A DNA stretch of 64,000 nucleotides from Pseudomonas corrugata (GTDB taxonomy: Bacteria; Pseudomonadota; Gammaproteobacteria; Pseudomonadales; Pseudomonadaceae): NCBI RefSeq assembly GCF_001269905.1, contig NZ_LHVK01000015.1, positions 124,001 to 188,000 of the forward strand, in the 5' to 3' direction. This document shows, piece by piece, positions 43,486-52,903 of the stretch (positions are counted from its first letter, which is position 1; every line of letters begins with the position of its first letter). The position numbers and the translations under genes are program-made. The notes under the pieces were generated by a model. That model saw nothing but the letters and a program-made list of their open reading frames with translations. It was not told the origin of the DNA and made no database searches.

Positions 43486-46202
43486 TGAACCGCCAGACTA
43501 CTGCCTCGACCTGCTGTTACTGCGGGGTCGGTTGCGGCGTACTGATCGAGCACGACAACGAGCGCATCCTCGGCGTCAGTGGCGATCCCGCCCACCCGGC
43601 CAATTTCGGCAAACTGTGCAGCAAGGGCTCGACCCTGCACCTGACCGGCGACCTCGCGGCGCGGGCCCTGTACCCCGAGCTGCGCCTGGGCAAAACCCTG
43701 CCCCGTGCCTGTACCGACTGGGACAGCGCCCTGGAGCACGCTGCCGGCGTATTCGCCGAGACCATCGCCGAACATGGCCCCGACAGCGTGGCGTTCTACA
43801 TCTCCGGCCAATTGCTGACCGAGGACTACTACGCCTTCAACAAACTTGCCCGTGCCCTGGTCGGCACCAACAACATCGACAGCAACTCCCGGTTGTGCAT
43901 GTCCTCGGCCGTGGTGGGCTACAAGCGCAGCCTCGGCGCCGACGCGCCGCCCTGCAACTACGAAGACCTGGAACTGAGCGACTGCGTCATGATCGTCGGC
44001 AGTAACATGGCCTACGCCCACCCGATCCTGTTTCGCCGCCTCGAAGAAGCCAAATCCCGCCGCCCGCAGATGAAGATCATAGTCATCGACCCTCGGCGCA
44101 CCGATACCTGCGACCTGGCGGACCTGCACCTGGCCATCCTGCCAGGGACCGATGTCGCCTTGTTTCATGGGATTTTGCATCTGCTGTTGTGGGAAGACTG
44201 GGTCGATCGCGATTTCATCAAGGCCCATACCGAGGGCTTTGCGGACCTGAAGAACCTGGTACGCGATTACACACCCACGATGGTTGCCCAGATGTGCGGC
44301 ATCAGCGTCGATCAGTTGCATCAGTGTGCCGAAGCCATCGGCACGGCCCCCAGCTTCCTGTCGTTGTGGTGCATGGGCCTGAACCAGTCCACCGCCGGCA
44401 GCGCCAAGAACAGTGCATTGATCAACCTGCACCTGGCCACCGGGCAGATCGGTCGTGCGGGTGCCGGGCCCTTCTCGCTGACCGGCCAGCCCAACGCCAT
44501 GGGCGGTCGGGAAACCGGCAGCCTGTCGAACCTGTTGCCAGGCCACCGCGAAGCCGCCAACCCGGAACATCGCGCCGAAGTCGCCGAGTACTGGGGCGTC
44601 GAGCAACTGCCCGCAAGCCCCGGCTTGAGCGCAATCGAGTTGTTCGAGCAGATGCGCAACGGCAAGATCAAGGCCTTGTGGATTGCCTGCACCAACCCGG
44701 CTCAATCGATGCCGGACCAGACGGCGGTCCGGGAGGCCCTGCAGGCCTGCCCGTTCGTGGTGCTGCAAGAGGCTTTCCGGACCACCGAAACCGCCGGGTT
44801 TGCCGACCTGCTGCTGCCTGCAGCCAGTTGGGGTGAAAAAGAAGGTTCGGTGACCAACTCCGAACGACGCATATCCCACGTACGCCGGGCTATCGACGCA
44901 CCGGGCGAAGCACGACCAGACTGGGCCATTACCGTGGATTTCGCACAACGCCTGGAGAAACGTCTGCGGCCGGGCCAGCCCAGCCTGTTCGCCTTTGACG
45001 CGCCAGCCCAGTTGTTCGACGAATACAAGCAGTTGACCCGGGGGCGAGATCTCGACTTGTCCGGTATCAGCCATGGGCTGATTGATCGACTTGGCCCCCA
45101 GCAGTGGCCCTTCCCTGAGGGCGCCACGGTCGGGACGGCGCGTCTGTACGTGGATGGCATTTTCCCCACCGACAGCGGCCGAGCGCGGTTTGTCGCCGAA
45201 CCGTATCGCGCCGCCAGGGAGCTGCGGGACGCGCGCTACCCATTGACCCTCAACACCGGCCGACTGCGGGACCAGTGGCACGGCATGAGCCGCACCGGCA
45301 CCGCCGCGCAGTTGTTCGGTCATGTGAACGAAGCCGTACTCAGCCTGCACCCCGACGAACTGCAGCGCCAGCGCCTGCAACCGGGCGATCTGGTCAGCCT
45401 CAAGAGTCGTCGTGGCGCGGTGATCGTGGCCGTGGACAGCGACGAAAGCGTGCGGCCCGGCCAGGCGTTCCTGCCAATGCACTGGGGGGACCGGTTCCTC
45501 AAGGGTGGGGTCAATACCCTGACTCAACCGGCATTCGATCCCCTGTCGAAACAACCGGAACTCAAGCACAGCGGCGTGCGCCTGGAACCGGTGAACCTGC
45601 CTTGGCAGCTTTTCGCGCTGATCGAAGGCGATATCCAACAACATCTGGAGACGTTGCGTCCGCTGTGTGAGGCGTTTGCCTACGTCAGTATGAGCCTGAC
45701 CGGTCGTGAACGTCCCGCGTTGCTGATTCGCGCTGCCAGCGCCGTAGCGCCTGATCCAGAACTGCTGCAAACGATCGACGAACAACTGGGACTGATCGAC
45801 GGGCCGGTACTGGCCTATGACGATCCCCGTCGCGCCATCGGTAAACGGGTGCGGATCGAAAACGGTCGCATCACGGCCATCCGCCTGGCCGGGGAAACCC
45901 TTGCCCGCCATTGGTTGCAGAACCTGTGGCAGGAAGGTCGTGCCGATGAGCAACTGCGCCGTTGGCTACTGGCGCCGTTGAGTGCACCACCGGGCAATGC
46001 TGGCGCGGCGGCCGGGGGCAGCAAAACGCTGTGCAACTGCTTGAACGTCAGTCAGCGTGCGATCTGCGCTGGCATTGAACGAGGGCTGGACCTGCAAGGG
46101 CTGAAACAGAAACTGGGCTGTGGCACGCAATGCGGCTCCTGCGTACCGGAAATCAAGCGCCTGCTGGTCGCCACTGCGCAACCGACGGCCGCTCTATCGT
46201 GA
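43485..46202 (+). CDS. nasC: Assimilatory nitrate reductase catalytic subunit (NasC/NarB type)
   Basis: A 905-residue molybdopterin enzyme reducing nitrate to nitrite in the cytoplasm. The N-terminal [4Fe-4S] motif is 'CCYCGVGCGV' with a fourth cysteine in 'KLCSKGS'. The molybdopterin domain has 'SNSRLCMSSAVVGYKRSLG' with the cysteine that ligates molybdenum, and 'GTDVALFHGILHLL'. Near residue 700 is the dinucleotide-binding domain. The C-terminus carries a BFD-like [2Fe-2S] domain ('CNCLNVSQ' and 'CGTQCGSCVPE'), as in NasA of Klebsiella-type reductases. There is no Tat signal, in agreement with assimilation. Confidence 0.94.
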   Translation: MNRQTTASTCCYCGVGCGVLIEHDNERILGVSGDPAHPANFGKLCSKGSTLHLTGDLAARALYPELRLGKTLPRACTDWDSALEHAAGVFAETIAEHGPDSVAFYISGQLLTEDYYAFNKLARALVGTNNIDSNSRLCMSSAVVGYKRSLGADAPPCNYEDLELSDCVMIVGSNMAYAHPILFRRLEEAKSRRPQMKIIVIDPRRTDTCDLADLHLAILPGTDVALFHGILHLLLWEDWVDRDFIKAHTEGFADLKNLVRDYTPTMVAQMCGISVDQLHQCAEAIGTAPSFLSLWCMGLNQSTAGSAKNSALINLHLATGQIGRAGAGPFSLTGQPNAMGGRETGSLSNLLPGHREAANPEHRAEVAEYWGVEQLPASPGLSAIELFEQMRNGKIKALWIACTNPAQSMPDQTAVREALQACPFVVLQEAFRTTETAGFADLLLPAASWGEKEGSVTNSERRISHVRRAIDAPGEARPDWAITVDFAQRLEKRLRPGQPSLFAFDAPAQLFDEYKQLTRGRDLDLSGISHGLIDRLGPQQWPFPEGATVGTARLYVDGIFPTDSGRARFVAEPYRAARELRDARYPLTLNTGRLRDQWHGMSRTGTAAQLFGHVNEAVLSLHPDELQRQRLQPGDLVSLKSRRGAVIVAVDSDESVRPGQAFLPMHWGDRFLKGGVNTLTQPAFDPLSKQPELKHSGVRLEPVNLPWQLFALIEGDIQQHLETLRPLCEAFAYVSMSLTGRERPALLIRAASAVAPDPELLQTIDEQLGLIDGPVLAYDDPRRAIGKRVRIENGRITAIRLAGETLARHWLQNLWQEGRADEQLRRWLLAPLSAPPGNAGAAAGGSKTLCNCLNVSQRAICAGIERGLDLQGLKQKLGCGTQCGSCVPEIKRLLVATAQPTAALS

Positions 46203-46212
46203 GGAAAACACT

Positions 46213-46968
46213 ATGAACGCAAAAGTCTGGCTGGTGGGTGCGGGTCCTGGCGACCCTGAATTGTTGACCCTCAAGGCCGTGCGCGCCCTGCGCGAAGCCG
46301 ACGTGGTGTTGATCGACGATCTGGTCAACGAAGCGGTGCTGGAACATTGCTCCGGTGCCCGCATCATCGCCGTAGGCAAGCGCGGCGGCTGCCGCTCCAC
46401 GCCACAGGCCTTCATCCACCGGCTGATGCTGCGTTATGCGCGCCAAGGCAAATGCGTGGTGCGCCTCAAGGGCGGCGACCCCTGCATCTTCGGCCGAGGT
46501 GGTGAAGAGGCGCAATGGCTGCGTGAGCATGGCGTCGAAGTGGAACTGGTCAATGGCATCACGGCCGGGCTGGCGGGAGCAACCCAGTGCGACATTCCCT
46601 TGACCTTGCGCGGCATCGCCCGGGGCGTGACGCTGGTCACCGCCCACACCCAGGACGGCAGCTGCTTGAACTGGCAAGCCCTGGCACAGGGCGGGACGAC
46701 CTTGGTGGTGTACATGGGGGTGGCGAAACTGAGCGAGATCCGCGAGCAACTGCTGGCGGGTGGCCTGGCAGCGGACACCCCCGTGGCCATGATCGAGAAC
46801 GCCTCCCTGCCTCATCAGCGAGACTGCCGCAGCGTCCTGGCTTCGATGGAGACCGACGCAGTTGCGTTTCAACTCAAAAGCCCGGCGATCCTGGTGATTG
46901 GTGCAGTGGCCGGTGCAGTTGAACTGGCAAAATCCCAATCCGAATGGCGCCAGGCTTCAGTCCTGTAA
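46213..46968 (+). CDS. cobA: Uroporphyrinogen-III C-methyltransferase
   Basis: A 251-residue SUMT that adds two methyl groups to uroporphyrinogen III, the first step to sirohaem. Signatures are 'VWLVGAGPGDPELLTLKAVRAL' split at residue 5, 'VVRLKGGDPCIFGRGGEEA', and 'GITAGLAGATQCDIPLTLRG'. It is last in the nirBD-nasC operon, which fits the need of NirB for sirohaem. GAGGA lies upstream of the ATG at 46213. No oxidase or chelatase domain (CysG type) is fused. Confidence 0.95.
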   Translation: MNAKVWLVGAGPGDPELLTLKAVRALREADVVLIDDLVNEAVLEHCSGARIIAVGKRGGCRSTPQAFIHRLMLRYARQGKCVVRLKGGDPCIFGRGGEEAQWLREHGVEVELVNGITAGLAGATQCDIPLTLRGIARGVTLVTAHTQDGSCLNWQALAQGGTTLVVYMGVAKLSEIREQLLAGGLAADTPVAMIENASLPHQRDCRSVLASMETDAVAFQLKSPAILVIGAVAGAVELAKSQSEWRQASVL

Positions 46969-46970
46969 CC

Positions 46971-47030
46971 CGTCATTGCTCGCGAAGGTGGCGGTGCATT
47001 CATACCGCTACCGCGAGCAGGCTCCCACAG
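46971..47030. repeat. Degenerate REPIN
   Basis: A partial REP ('ttgctcgcgaagg') and an eroded inverse copy ('accgcgagcaggctcccacag') lie between the convergent cobA and oprF genes. Confidence 0.6.
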
Positions 47031-47065
47031 GGTTTTTACTTCGTGTTGGGCAAATCGCAGGCAAG

Positions 47066-47092
47066 AAAAAGCCCGGCATAAGCCGGGCTTTT
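47066..47092. terminator. Bidirectional terminator between cobA and oprF
   Basis: AAAAGCCCGGC-ATAA-GCCGGGCTTTT, a perfect 11-bp stem with T tracts on both strands. It can serve both convergent units. Confidence 0.92.
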
Positions 47093-47109
47093 CCAAAGCT
47101 GTGGGCTAA

Positions 47110-48144
47110 TTACTTAGCTTGGGCTTCAACCTGCGCTTCTACGCGACGGTTAACAGCACGGCCAGCGTCAGTGGCGTTGTCGGCAACTGGGCGGGTTTCG
47201 CCGTAGCCAACAGACTGAACGCGGGACGATTCAACACCGTACTGGTTGGTCAGAACCTGCTTGACGGCGTTTGCACGACGCTCGGACAGTTTCTGGTTGT
47301 AAGCGTCAGGACCGACGGAGTCAGTGTGACCTTCAACAGTGGTGGTGGTTGCTGGGTACTGCTTCATGAAGTCAGCCAGGTTCTTGATATCGCCGTAGCT
47401 GTTTGGCTTGACGACCGACTTGTCGAAGTCGAATTTCACGTCCAGCTCAACACGTACGGTTTCAGCAACTGCTGGGCAGCCATCAGCGTCAACGGTTACG
47501 TTGGCTGGGGTGTCAGGGCACTTGTCGACGTTGTCGCACACGCCATCGTTGTCGCTGTCGGAGCAGACTTCAGCCGGAGCTGGAACTGGAGCAGCAGCAG
47601 GCTTGGAGCCGCCACCGAAGTTCACACCGATACCGACGCTTGGAGCCCACTCGGTGTCGCCCTGGTCGATGTTGTACTGAGCTTCAACGCCGGCACGGGC
47701 GTAGAAGTTCTCGGTGAAGTACAGCTTGGCGCCGCCGCCAACGTTGGCGAAGGTCGAACGGTTACGACCGCTGGAACCGTTCTGACCGATGCTCTGGTCG
47801 GAGAAACCGGCCGAGACGTACGGACGCAGCATGTCACCTGGGTTGTTGAAGTGGTACAGAGCGTCCAGTGCAGTGTTGGCGCCCTTGATGTTACGACCGT
47901 CGTCGGAACGTGCGTTGTGTACTTCGTCGTAGGCCAGACGCAGTTCAACGTCGTCGGTCAGGAAGTAACCAACCGAACCGCCGAACAGGTTGCCGTTGTT
48001 CTTGAAGTTACGAGCGCTGTCGAATTGCTCTTTCTTGGCGAAGCCTTCGATTTCAACTGCGCCTTGGCCTTGTGCCAGCGCGCCGAACGAAGTAGCGGCA
48101 ATAAGAGAACCAATGGCAAAGCCCAAGGTGTTTTTCAGTTTCAT
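47110..48144 (-). CDS. oprF: Major outer-membrane porin OprF
   Basis: A 344-residue structural porin. The signal peptide ends at 'SFGALAQ'. An eight-strand beta-barrel (about 25-185) follows, then a Pro/Ala hinge with four cysteines ('CSDSDNDGVCDNVDKCPD', about 205-225). The C-terminal OmpA domain binds peptidoglycan ('VEGHTDSVGPDAYNQKLSERR'). It anchors the outer membrane and passes small solutes slowly. The gene follows sigX on the same strand after 108 bp. That gap presumably holds promoters, including a SigX-dependent one as in other Pseudomonas. Confidence 0.98.
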   Translation of the reverse strand: MKLKNTLGFAIGSLIAATSFGALAQGQGAVEIEGFAKKEQFDSARNFKNNGNLFGGSVGYFLTDDVELRLAYDEVHNARSDDGRNIKGANTALDALYHFNNPGDMLRPYVSAGFSDQSIGQNGSSGRNRSTFANVGGGAKLYFTENFYARAGVEAQYNIDQGDTEWAPSVGIGVNFGGGSKPAAAPVPAPAEVCSDSDNDGVCDNVDKCPDTPANVTVDADGCPAVAETVRVELDVKFDFDKSVVKPNSYGDIKNLADFMKQYPATTTTVEGHTDSVGPDAYNQKLSERRANAVKQVLTNQYGVESSRVQSVGYGETRPVADNATDAGRAVNRRVEAQVEAQAK

Positions 48145-48252
48145 CCGTTAAATCCCCATCTGGTGATTGTGAAGCAGTCCCGCAAACCGGGGGACAACTC
48201 GGCGGCAAGTCTATCAGAACTTGCCTACACGTAAGAGATATTTGCGCCGAAC

Positions 48253-48843
48253 TTAAGTTTCAGCAATGCCTGCAAATTTCTCACGCAGCTTATCGAGAGC
48301 GCGCTTGTAACGCATTTTTGTCGCGCTCAAACCCATGTGCATTATGTCTGCGATCTCTTGGAATTCCAGTTCTGCGACAAATCGTAGCACCAGAATTTCA
48401 CGGTCGATCGGGTTCACATAAACCAGCCAGCGATCGAGTCCACCCTTTTCCTCGGGCTTGGGCGCCTTTTCCTCAGACGCTTCCTCGAGAGGGTCAAGGC
48501 TCAAAGCGTCCATCAAACGACGCTTTCGCCGTTCCTTGCGATACTGTGTGATGCATTCGTTGTAAGTGATGCTATATAGCCACGTCTTGAACTTAGATTT
48601 CCCCTCGAAGTTCTTCAGGCCATACAACACCTTCAACATCACCTCCTGACAGACATCATCAGCGTCGCGATCGTTCCCTAGATAACGTGCACAAACGTTA
48701 AATAATGTACGCTGGTAACGGCGCATCAACTCTTCGTAAGCACGTGTTACGTGGAACAGCTCCGTATGCGCGCGCGCGACCAACTCCTCATCAGAGAGAT
48801 CACGGGGGTCATAGCGCGTGGACAACGATTGGGGTTTGTTCAA
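48253..48843 (-). CDS. sigX: ECF sigma factor SigX
   Basis: A 196-residue extracytoplasmic-function sigma factor. Region 2 includes 'RYLGNDRDADDVCQEVMLKV', and region 4 includes 'LEFQEIADIMHMGLSATKMR'. An acidic linker ('EEASEEKAPKPEEKGG') separates them. SigX drives oprF and genes of membrane-lipid homeostasis. No anti-sigma gene of the usual membrane type is adjacent; cmpX upstream is a candidate partner. The start at 48843 is a TTG without a clear ribosome-binding site, and the next in-frame ATG would delete region 2, so TTG is retained. Confidence 0.95.
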   Translation of the reverse strand: MNKPQSLSTRYDPRDLSDEELVARAHTELFHVTRAYEELMRRYQRTLFNVCARYLGNDRDADDVCQEVMLKVLYGLKNFEGKSKFKTWLYSITYNECITQYRKERRKRRLMDALSLDPLEEASEEKAPKPEEKGGLDRWLVYVNPIDREILVLRFVAELEFQEIADIMHMGLSATKMRYKRALDKLREKFAGIAET

Positions 48844-48934
48844 AACAAGTCGGACCGACGGTCTAGGTCAATGTGCGCCGCAGCCTGCGATAGCAGGCGT
48901 TTTGCGGCGGCATACATTAGCAGAGTTTGCCAGG

Positions 48935-49759
48935 TTAGCGGCTACTCACATGCTGCTCCAGGAGGATCCGATTGGAGAGCGACACCAGTTCGCCCTCCTC
49001 GGTCAGCAATGTGGTCTTCACCGTGCCGATCTCCTCGATCTGGCCTTCGACCTCGCCAACCCGCACTTGTTGCCCAACCTCATACAGTTCACGCACATAG
49101 ATTCCCGCAAGAATCTGGCTGGCGATTTCCCGGCTTCCCAATCCCATCGCCAGCGCAATCGCCAGACCAACGGTAATCAATACGATCACGATCACATGAT
49201 TGAGCAGGTCGGTCTTGACCTCCAACTGGCTGATCGCGACAGAAATACTGATGATGATCACCAGTCCCTGGGCGATTCGCCCCAGGCCCGAGGCGTAATC
49301 CAGCCCTACGCCTTCGGCTGCGCCGCGCACCAGCCCGTTGGCCAGCTGAGCCAGCAGCACGCCGACCAGCAACACCAGGGCGGCTCCGAAAACCTTGGGC
49401 AGGTACAGCGCAAGCATGTCGAGGGTTGCCGAAACCCGTTCAAGACCTAGAGATTCAGCCGCGGAAACGAGAAAAATAAGCAACACGAACCAGTAGACAA
49501 TTTTGCCCACCAGGGTCGAGATCGGTACCTGGATGCCGCCACGGGACAGCAACTTGGTCAGGCCAGTACCGCCCATCAGGCGATCCAGACCCAATTTGGC
49601 CAGCAGCTTGGAAAGCAGCGTGTCCAGCAACTTGGCCACGACGAATCCCAACAGCACCACCACCAGTGCACCGAAGAGGTTCGGGATGAAATTGGCCACT
49701 TTGGTCCACAGCGCAGTCATTGCCGCGACGAGGCTCTGGGTCCAGAGATTCAGTTCCAT
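48935..49759 (-). CDS. cmpX: Mechanosensitive ion channel family protein CmpX
   Basis: A 274-residue membrane protein with four or five helices (about 20-45, 85-105, 118-140, 150-175, 185-205). A small soluble domain of MscS type follows ('REIASQILAGIYVRELYEVG', 'EEIGTVKTTLLTEEGELVSL'). It is conserved between crfX and sigX in Pseudomonas and influences SigX activity, perhaps by sensing membrane tension. Two bases separate it from the crfX stop, so the pair is coupled. Confidence 0.92.
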   Translation of the reverse strand: MELNLWTQSLVAAMTALWTKVANFIPNLFGALVVVLLGFVVAKLLDTLLSKLLAKLGLDRLMGGTGLTKLLSRGGIQVPISTLVGKIVYWFVLLIFLVSAAESLGLERVSATLDMLALYLPKVFGAALVLLVGVLLAQLANGLVRGAAEGVGLDYASGLGRIAQGLVIIISISVAISQLEVKTDLLNHVIVIVLITVGLAIALAMGLGSREIASQILAGIYVRELYEVGQQVRVGEVEGQIEEIGTVKTTLLTEEGELVSLSNRILLEQHVSSR

Positions 49760-49761
49760 AT

Positions 49762-50007
49762 TCAGTCAGCCTTATCAGCGGTGCGGGTAACAGGTTTACG
49801 ACGGGAAACCGGCGAGACATGGGCCGACCCGTTGTTCAAGGCGATCATCAGCGCGGGCAGCCAACGGCCCAGCAGGCTGAACAGATCGCCGGCGCCGACC
49901 TGGCGGTTGGCGGTTTTCAGCACACGCCCCAGGCATGCATCGTCGTCCCGACTGGACGGCGAGGCCTTGAGCATGTCGCGCAAAGACTGTTCAAACGGAT
50001 CGTGCAT
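49762..50007 (-). CDS. crfX: CrfX, small conserved protein of the sigX locus
   Basis: An 81-residue protein without recognised domains. The N-terminal half is charged ('MHDPFEQSLRDMLKASPSSR'), the middle has 'GDLFSLLGRWLPALMIALN' as a possible amphipathic or membrane helix, and the tail is basic. Its place between cmaX and cmpX identifies it as CrfX. The ATG at 50007 is preceded by GAGAGG; a GTG six bases upstream is less likely. Function unknown. Confidence 0.82.
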   Translation of the reverse strand: MHDPFEQSLRDMLKASPSSRDDDACLGRVLKTANRQVGAGDLFSLLGRWLPALMIALNNGSAHVSPVSRRKPVTRTADKAD

Positions 50008-50069
50008 ACGCACCTCTCGTGATGTCTGTGAAAGACGCGATCAAATTTCGTCGGGTCACATGAAACCTG

Positions 50070-51065
50070 TCACACCCAGCGCAGACGACGGAACAGCCAC
50101 CACTGTCCCAGGGCCACGCCGGCCATCAGCAGGCAGGCGACCAGAAAGCCGTAGGGGCTTTGGGAAAATGGAATACCGCCGACATTGATGCCCAGCAGGC
50201 CCGTGAGAAAACTCATCGGCAGGAAGATCCCGGTGACGATCCCAAAGCGGTACATCGTCCGGTTCATGCGCACTGAGAGGCGCCGATCCTCAGCCTCCAG
50301 CACAAGCCCCACGCGCTCTCGAGTCAATTCCAGCTCCTCGAGATAACGGGTCAGACTGTTGTTCAATTCATTCCAGTAATCGCCGTCGTCCTCGACGAAC
50401 CACGGCAGTTTGATACGCGACATCTGCCCGAAAATGTCCCGTTGCGGCGCCAGGAATCGCTTCAACCCGGCGGCTCGGCGGCGAATGTGCAAAATGGCAT
50501 CGTGCTCGGGCGTATACCGTTCGTCGGCATCAAGCATTTCTTCTTCGCCATCGACGATTTCCGAAAGCTGGGAAACCAGATCCTGGACCTTGTTGGTCAG
50601 GTACTGCGCCATATAAAGGATGAGTTCCGACGCGGTTTTCGGTCCCTTTCCTTCGGCCAGGTGCGCCAGCAGCTCATCCGTGGCGCGCAAAGGGCGAAGA
50701 CGCAGGGAGATCACCCGCTGGGCGGACGCAAAAATCCGCACCGAAACCATGTCTTCAGGTTCAGCGCCCGGATTGAGGTTGATGCCCCTGAGGAACAGCA
50801 GCAGCTCGGCTTCGGGTAATGGCAACAAGCGCGGCCGGGTGTTTTCCTCCAGTAGCAGATCGCAGTTGAACTCACTCAGTCCGCTGGATTTGCGCAACCA
50901 GGTATGGGTCTGCGGATGGCTGCGATCCCAATGCAGCCAAAGGCTTTCGTGCGCCTGCAACTGTAGGTCGTCGAGCTCGGTCCGGGCGATCGAACGCGCG
51001 CCGCCCTTGCCATCCAGCACCAGGGCATGCACCAGCCCCCACTGCGCGTTTTCTTCCTCGAACAT
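50070..51065 (-). CDS. cmaX: CorA/ZntB-family cation transporter CmaX
   Basis: A 331-residue member of the CorA superfamily. The long N-terminal cytoplasmic domain is rich in helices, and two C-terminal membrane helices end it. The selectivity motif between them reads GIN ('GLLGINVGGIPF'), not the GMN of classical CorA; this variation is common in ZntB relatives. It may move zinc or magnesium. It is the first gene of the cmaX-crfX-cmpX-sigX series. MFEEEN at 51065 is preferred because AAGGGA lies at proper distance; MRMFEEEN six bases earlier is possible. Confidence 0.9.
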   Translation of the reverse strand: MFEEENAQWGLVHALVLDGKGGARSIARTELDDLQLQAHESLWLHWDRSHPQTHTWLRKSSGLSEFNCDLLLEENTRPRLLPLPEAELLLFLRGINLNPGAEPEDMVSVRIFASAQRVISLRLRPLRATDELLAHLAEGKGPKTASELILYMAQYLTNKVQDLVSQLSEIVDGEEEMLDADERYTPEHDAILHIRRRAAGLKRFLAPQRDIFGQMSRIKLPWFVEDDGDYWNELNNSLTRYLEELELTRERVGLVLEAEDRRLSVRMNRTMYRFGIVTGIFLPMSFLTGLLGINVGGIPFSQSPYGFLVACLLMAGVALGQWWLFRRLRWV

Positions 51066-51090
51066 CCTCATCCCTTACAGCTGTGAAGCT

Positions 51091-51582
51091 TCATTCAGGC
51101 ATTTTCAGCGGGCTTGGCGAGACGATCACGCCGTTATTGTCCGCATAGACATATTCGCCCGGACGAAACGTCACGCCAGCAAAGGTCACGGATACATTAA
51201 GATCACCGATACCGCGCTTGTCGGTTTTCATCGGGTGGCTGGCGAGGGCCTGGACACCAAGGTCGGTCTGGGCAATGACGTCCACGTCGCGGATGCAGCC
51301 GTAGATCACCAGCCCTTCCCAACCGTTGTTCGCGGCTTTCTCGGCCAGCATGTCGCCCAGCAACGCCCGACGCAGAGAGCCCCCGCCGTCGACAACCAGT
51401 ACCTTTCCATTGCCCTTGAGTTCAACCTGCTCCTTGACCAGGGAGTTGTCCTCGAAGCACTTGATGGTCACGATTTCGCCACCGAACGAATCGCGGCCGC
51501 CGAAATTGCTGAACATCGGTTCCAACACCTGCACCAGGTCCGGATAGGTATCGCACAGGTCGGGCGTGAGGTAATGGTTCAT
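51091..51582 (-). CDS. rraA: RraA family protein (RNase E inhibitor / HMG aldolase fold)
   Basis: A 163-residue protein of the RraA fold, a trimeric regulator that binds RNase E and slows RNA decay in E. coli. Landmarks are '[20 protein letters not shown]', '[20 protein letters not shown]' and '[19 protein letters not shown]'. The G-x-x-R-D pattern (GCIRD) is also used by related aldolases that cleave 4-hydroxy-4-methyl-2-oxoglutarate, so activity cannot be decided by sequence. CAGGAG precedes the ATG. It lies 25 nt upstream of cmaX in the same direction. Confidence 0.92.
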   Translation of the reverse strand: MNHYLTPDLCDTYPDLVQVLEPMFSNFGGRDSFGGEIVTIKCFEDNSLVKEQVELKGNGKVLVVDGGGSLRRALLGDMLAEKAANNGWEGLVIYGCIRDVDVIAQTDLGVQALASHPMKTDKRGIGDLNVSVTFAGVTFRPGEYVYADNNGVIVSPSPLKMPE

Positions 51583-51698
51583 CGAACAACTCCTGAAGGG
51601 CTGGAACGTCAGACTGAATGAGCAACCGTTTGTGACCGAAACCGTTTAACGCGTCATATCTTAGCCGCAAGCCGACCAGAGCGAAATGCCCTCGTCTC

Positions 51699-52688
51699 TC
51701 AAACCGCCTCGGCTAGAACCGGCCGGGGTGTCGGTAAAGGCATACTCTGCTCCTCCAGCCAATGCGCCACCAGAGGCCAGACCTCAGCGTGGGCAGCCTT
51801 GCTGACCAGCATCTCCACATGACCGAAATCGTCACCGAAGCCGTGCTCCCGGCCCAGGCAGACAAACCGCTTGTGCTCGGACCCCACCTGCTCGAAGAGC
51901 TTGCGGCAAGCCCAGGTCGGGTCCTGATGATCCCCGGCGGCGCTCACTGCCAGCACCGGCACTGGCACCTCGGCCAAGCCCGCCCACCAGTCCTTATTGG
52001 CATCGCCAAAACGCCCGAACAAGCCGTACCAACGCATGCTCTCCAAAGCCAGGCCGATGGGTTCGTCCTCCGGACCGCGCTTGAGTCGGGAGCCGGACAA
52101 CTGCGCAAAACGCTTGAGGATGAACCGCCCGCTCCACTCCACCGGTGGGATTTTCAACGGCCAGTAGGTGCGACTGACCTGAGTGCCGAAGAACGCCGCC
52201 GATGCTACGGCCGCTTCGCCCAGGTATTGGCCGCCCAAGGCCGCCGCCAGGGTGATGCCCCCCAGGGAATGGCCGATCCAATGCGGCACTTGCCCGCTCT
52301 GCTCGCGCACAAAGGCGCCGATGGCCGGCAAGTCATAGCAGGCATAGTCGGCCACGCGATTGTTGCGGTAACTCTGGTTGCGCTGGGACAGCCCATGGCC
52401 GCGCATCTCGGGAATCCACACATCGAATCCCAACCGCGTCAGATACGCACCCAGGCCCAGCCCCTTGGGCGAGTACCAGAAGCGCCGGTTGGAGAAGCTG
52501 CCGTGCAACAGGATCACCGGGACGCCGCGGACCTGTCCGGCGTCGGCCATGCCCAGGCGGGTAACAGCCAGTTCGACGCTGGGGTCCGGGCTGTTGCCGG
52601 GTTTCAGCCGGTAGACATCTTCGCTCAGATCGCCACGCCGCTCGGCGCTGATCAGGGCGACAGGAAAAAGGTTGCTGCTGCTTTGCAT
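51699..52688 (-). CDS. Alpha/beta hydrolase
   Basis: A 329-residue serine hydrolase without obvious signal peptide. The oxyanion region is 'PVILLHGSFSNRRFW' (about 58-72), the nucleophile elbow 'WIGHSLGGITLAAALG' (about 137-152), and the catalytic histidine probably lies in 'DDFGHVEMLV' near the C-terminus, with an aspartate in 'SAAGDHQDP'. It is conserved between ppsA and rraA in Pseudomonas. The substrate is unknown. The ATG at 52688 begins after a terminator for ppsA. Confidence 0.85.
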   Translation of the reverse strand: MQSSSNLFPVALISAERRGDLSEDVYRLKPGNSPDPSVELAVTRLGMADAGQVRGVPVILLHGSFSNRRFWYSPKGLGLGAYLTRLGFDVWIPEMRGHGLSQRNQSYRNNRVADYACYDLPAIGAFVREQSGQVPHWIGHSLGGITLAAALGGQYLGEAAVASAAFFGTQVSRTYWPLKIPPVEWSGRFILKRFAQLSGSRLKRGPEDEPIGLALESMRWYGLFGRFGDANKDWWAGLAEVPVPVLAVSAAGDHQDPTWACRKLFEQVGSEHKRFVCLGREHGFGDDFGHVEMLVSKAAHAEVWPLVAHWLEEQSMPLPTPRPVLAEAV

Positions 52689-52701
52689 AATACTCTTGCA
52701 C

Positions 52702-52734
52702 AAAAAAGGGCGGCTTCCGACAGGAGCCCGCCCT
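52702..52734 (-). terminator. Rho-independent terminator of ppsA
   Basis: On the minus strand GGGCGG/CCGCCC with an inner CTCC/GGAAG-type pairing is followed by TTTTTT. It ends only about 14 nt before the hydrolase start. Confidence 0.85.
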
Positions 52735-52766
52735 ACTTAAATCAAAGGGGCTTGGCGACAAAGCCT

Positions 52767-52857
52767 TGTGGGAGCGAGCCTGCTCGCGAATTCAGTGGAT
52801 CAGGCCCATTGATGGCGACTGACACAGCGCTTTCGCGAGCAGGCTCGCTCCCACAGA
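52767..52857. repeat. REPIN
   Basis: Inverted REP pair ('gtgggagcgagcctgctcgcga' and 'tcgcgagcaggctcgctcccac') between ppsA and its terminator; both are in the 3' untranslated part of the ppsA transcript. Confidence 0.87.
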
Positions 52858-52903
52858 TTTGCAGCTCAACTCATCGGCATTGCCGTTAGAGGCCCCGCTC
52901 CAC

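Noticed and set aside
43428-45953. 841-codon open frame on the minus strand opposite nasC
   Set aside because: Antisense of the nitrate reductase gene; composition is Gly/Gln/Val rich, with no domain and no ribosome-binding site.
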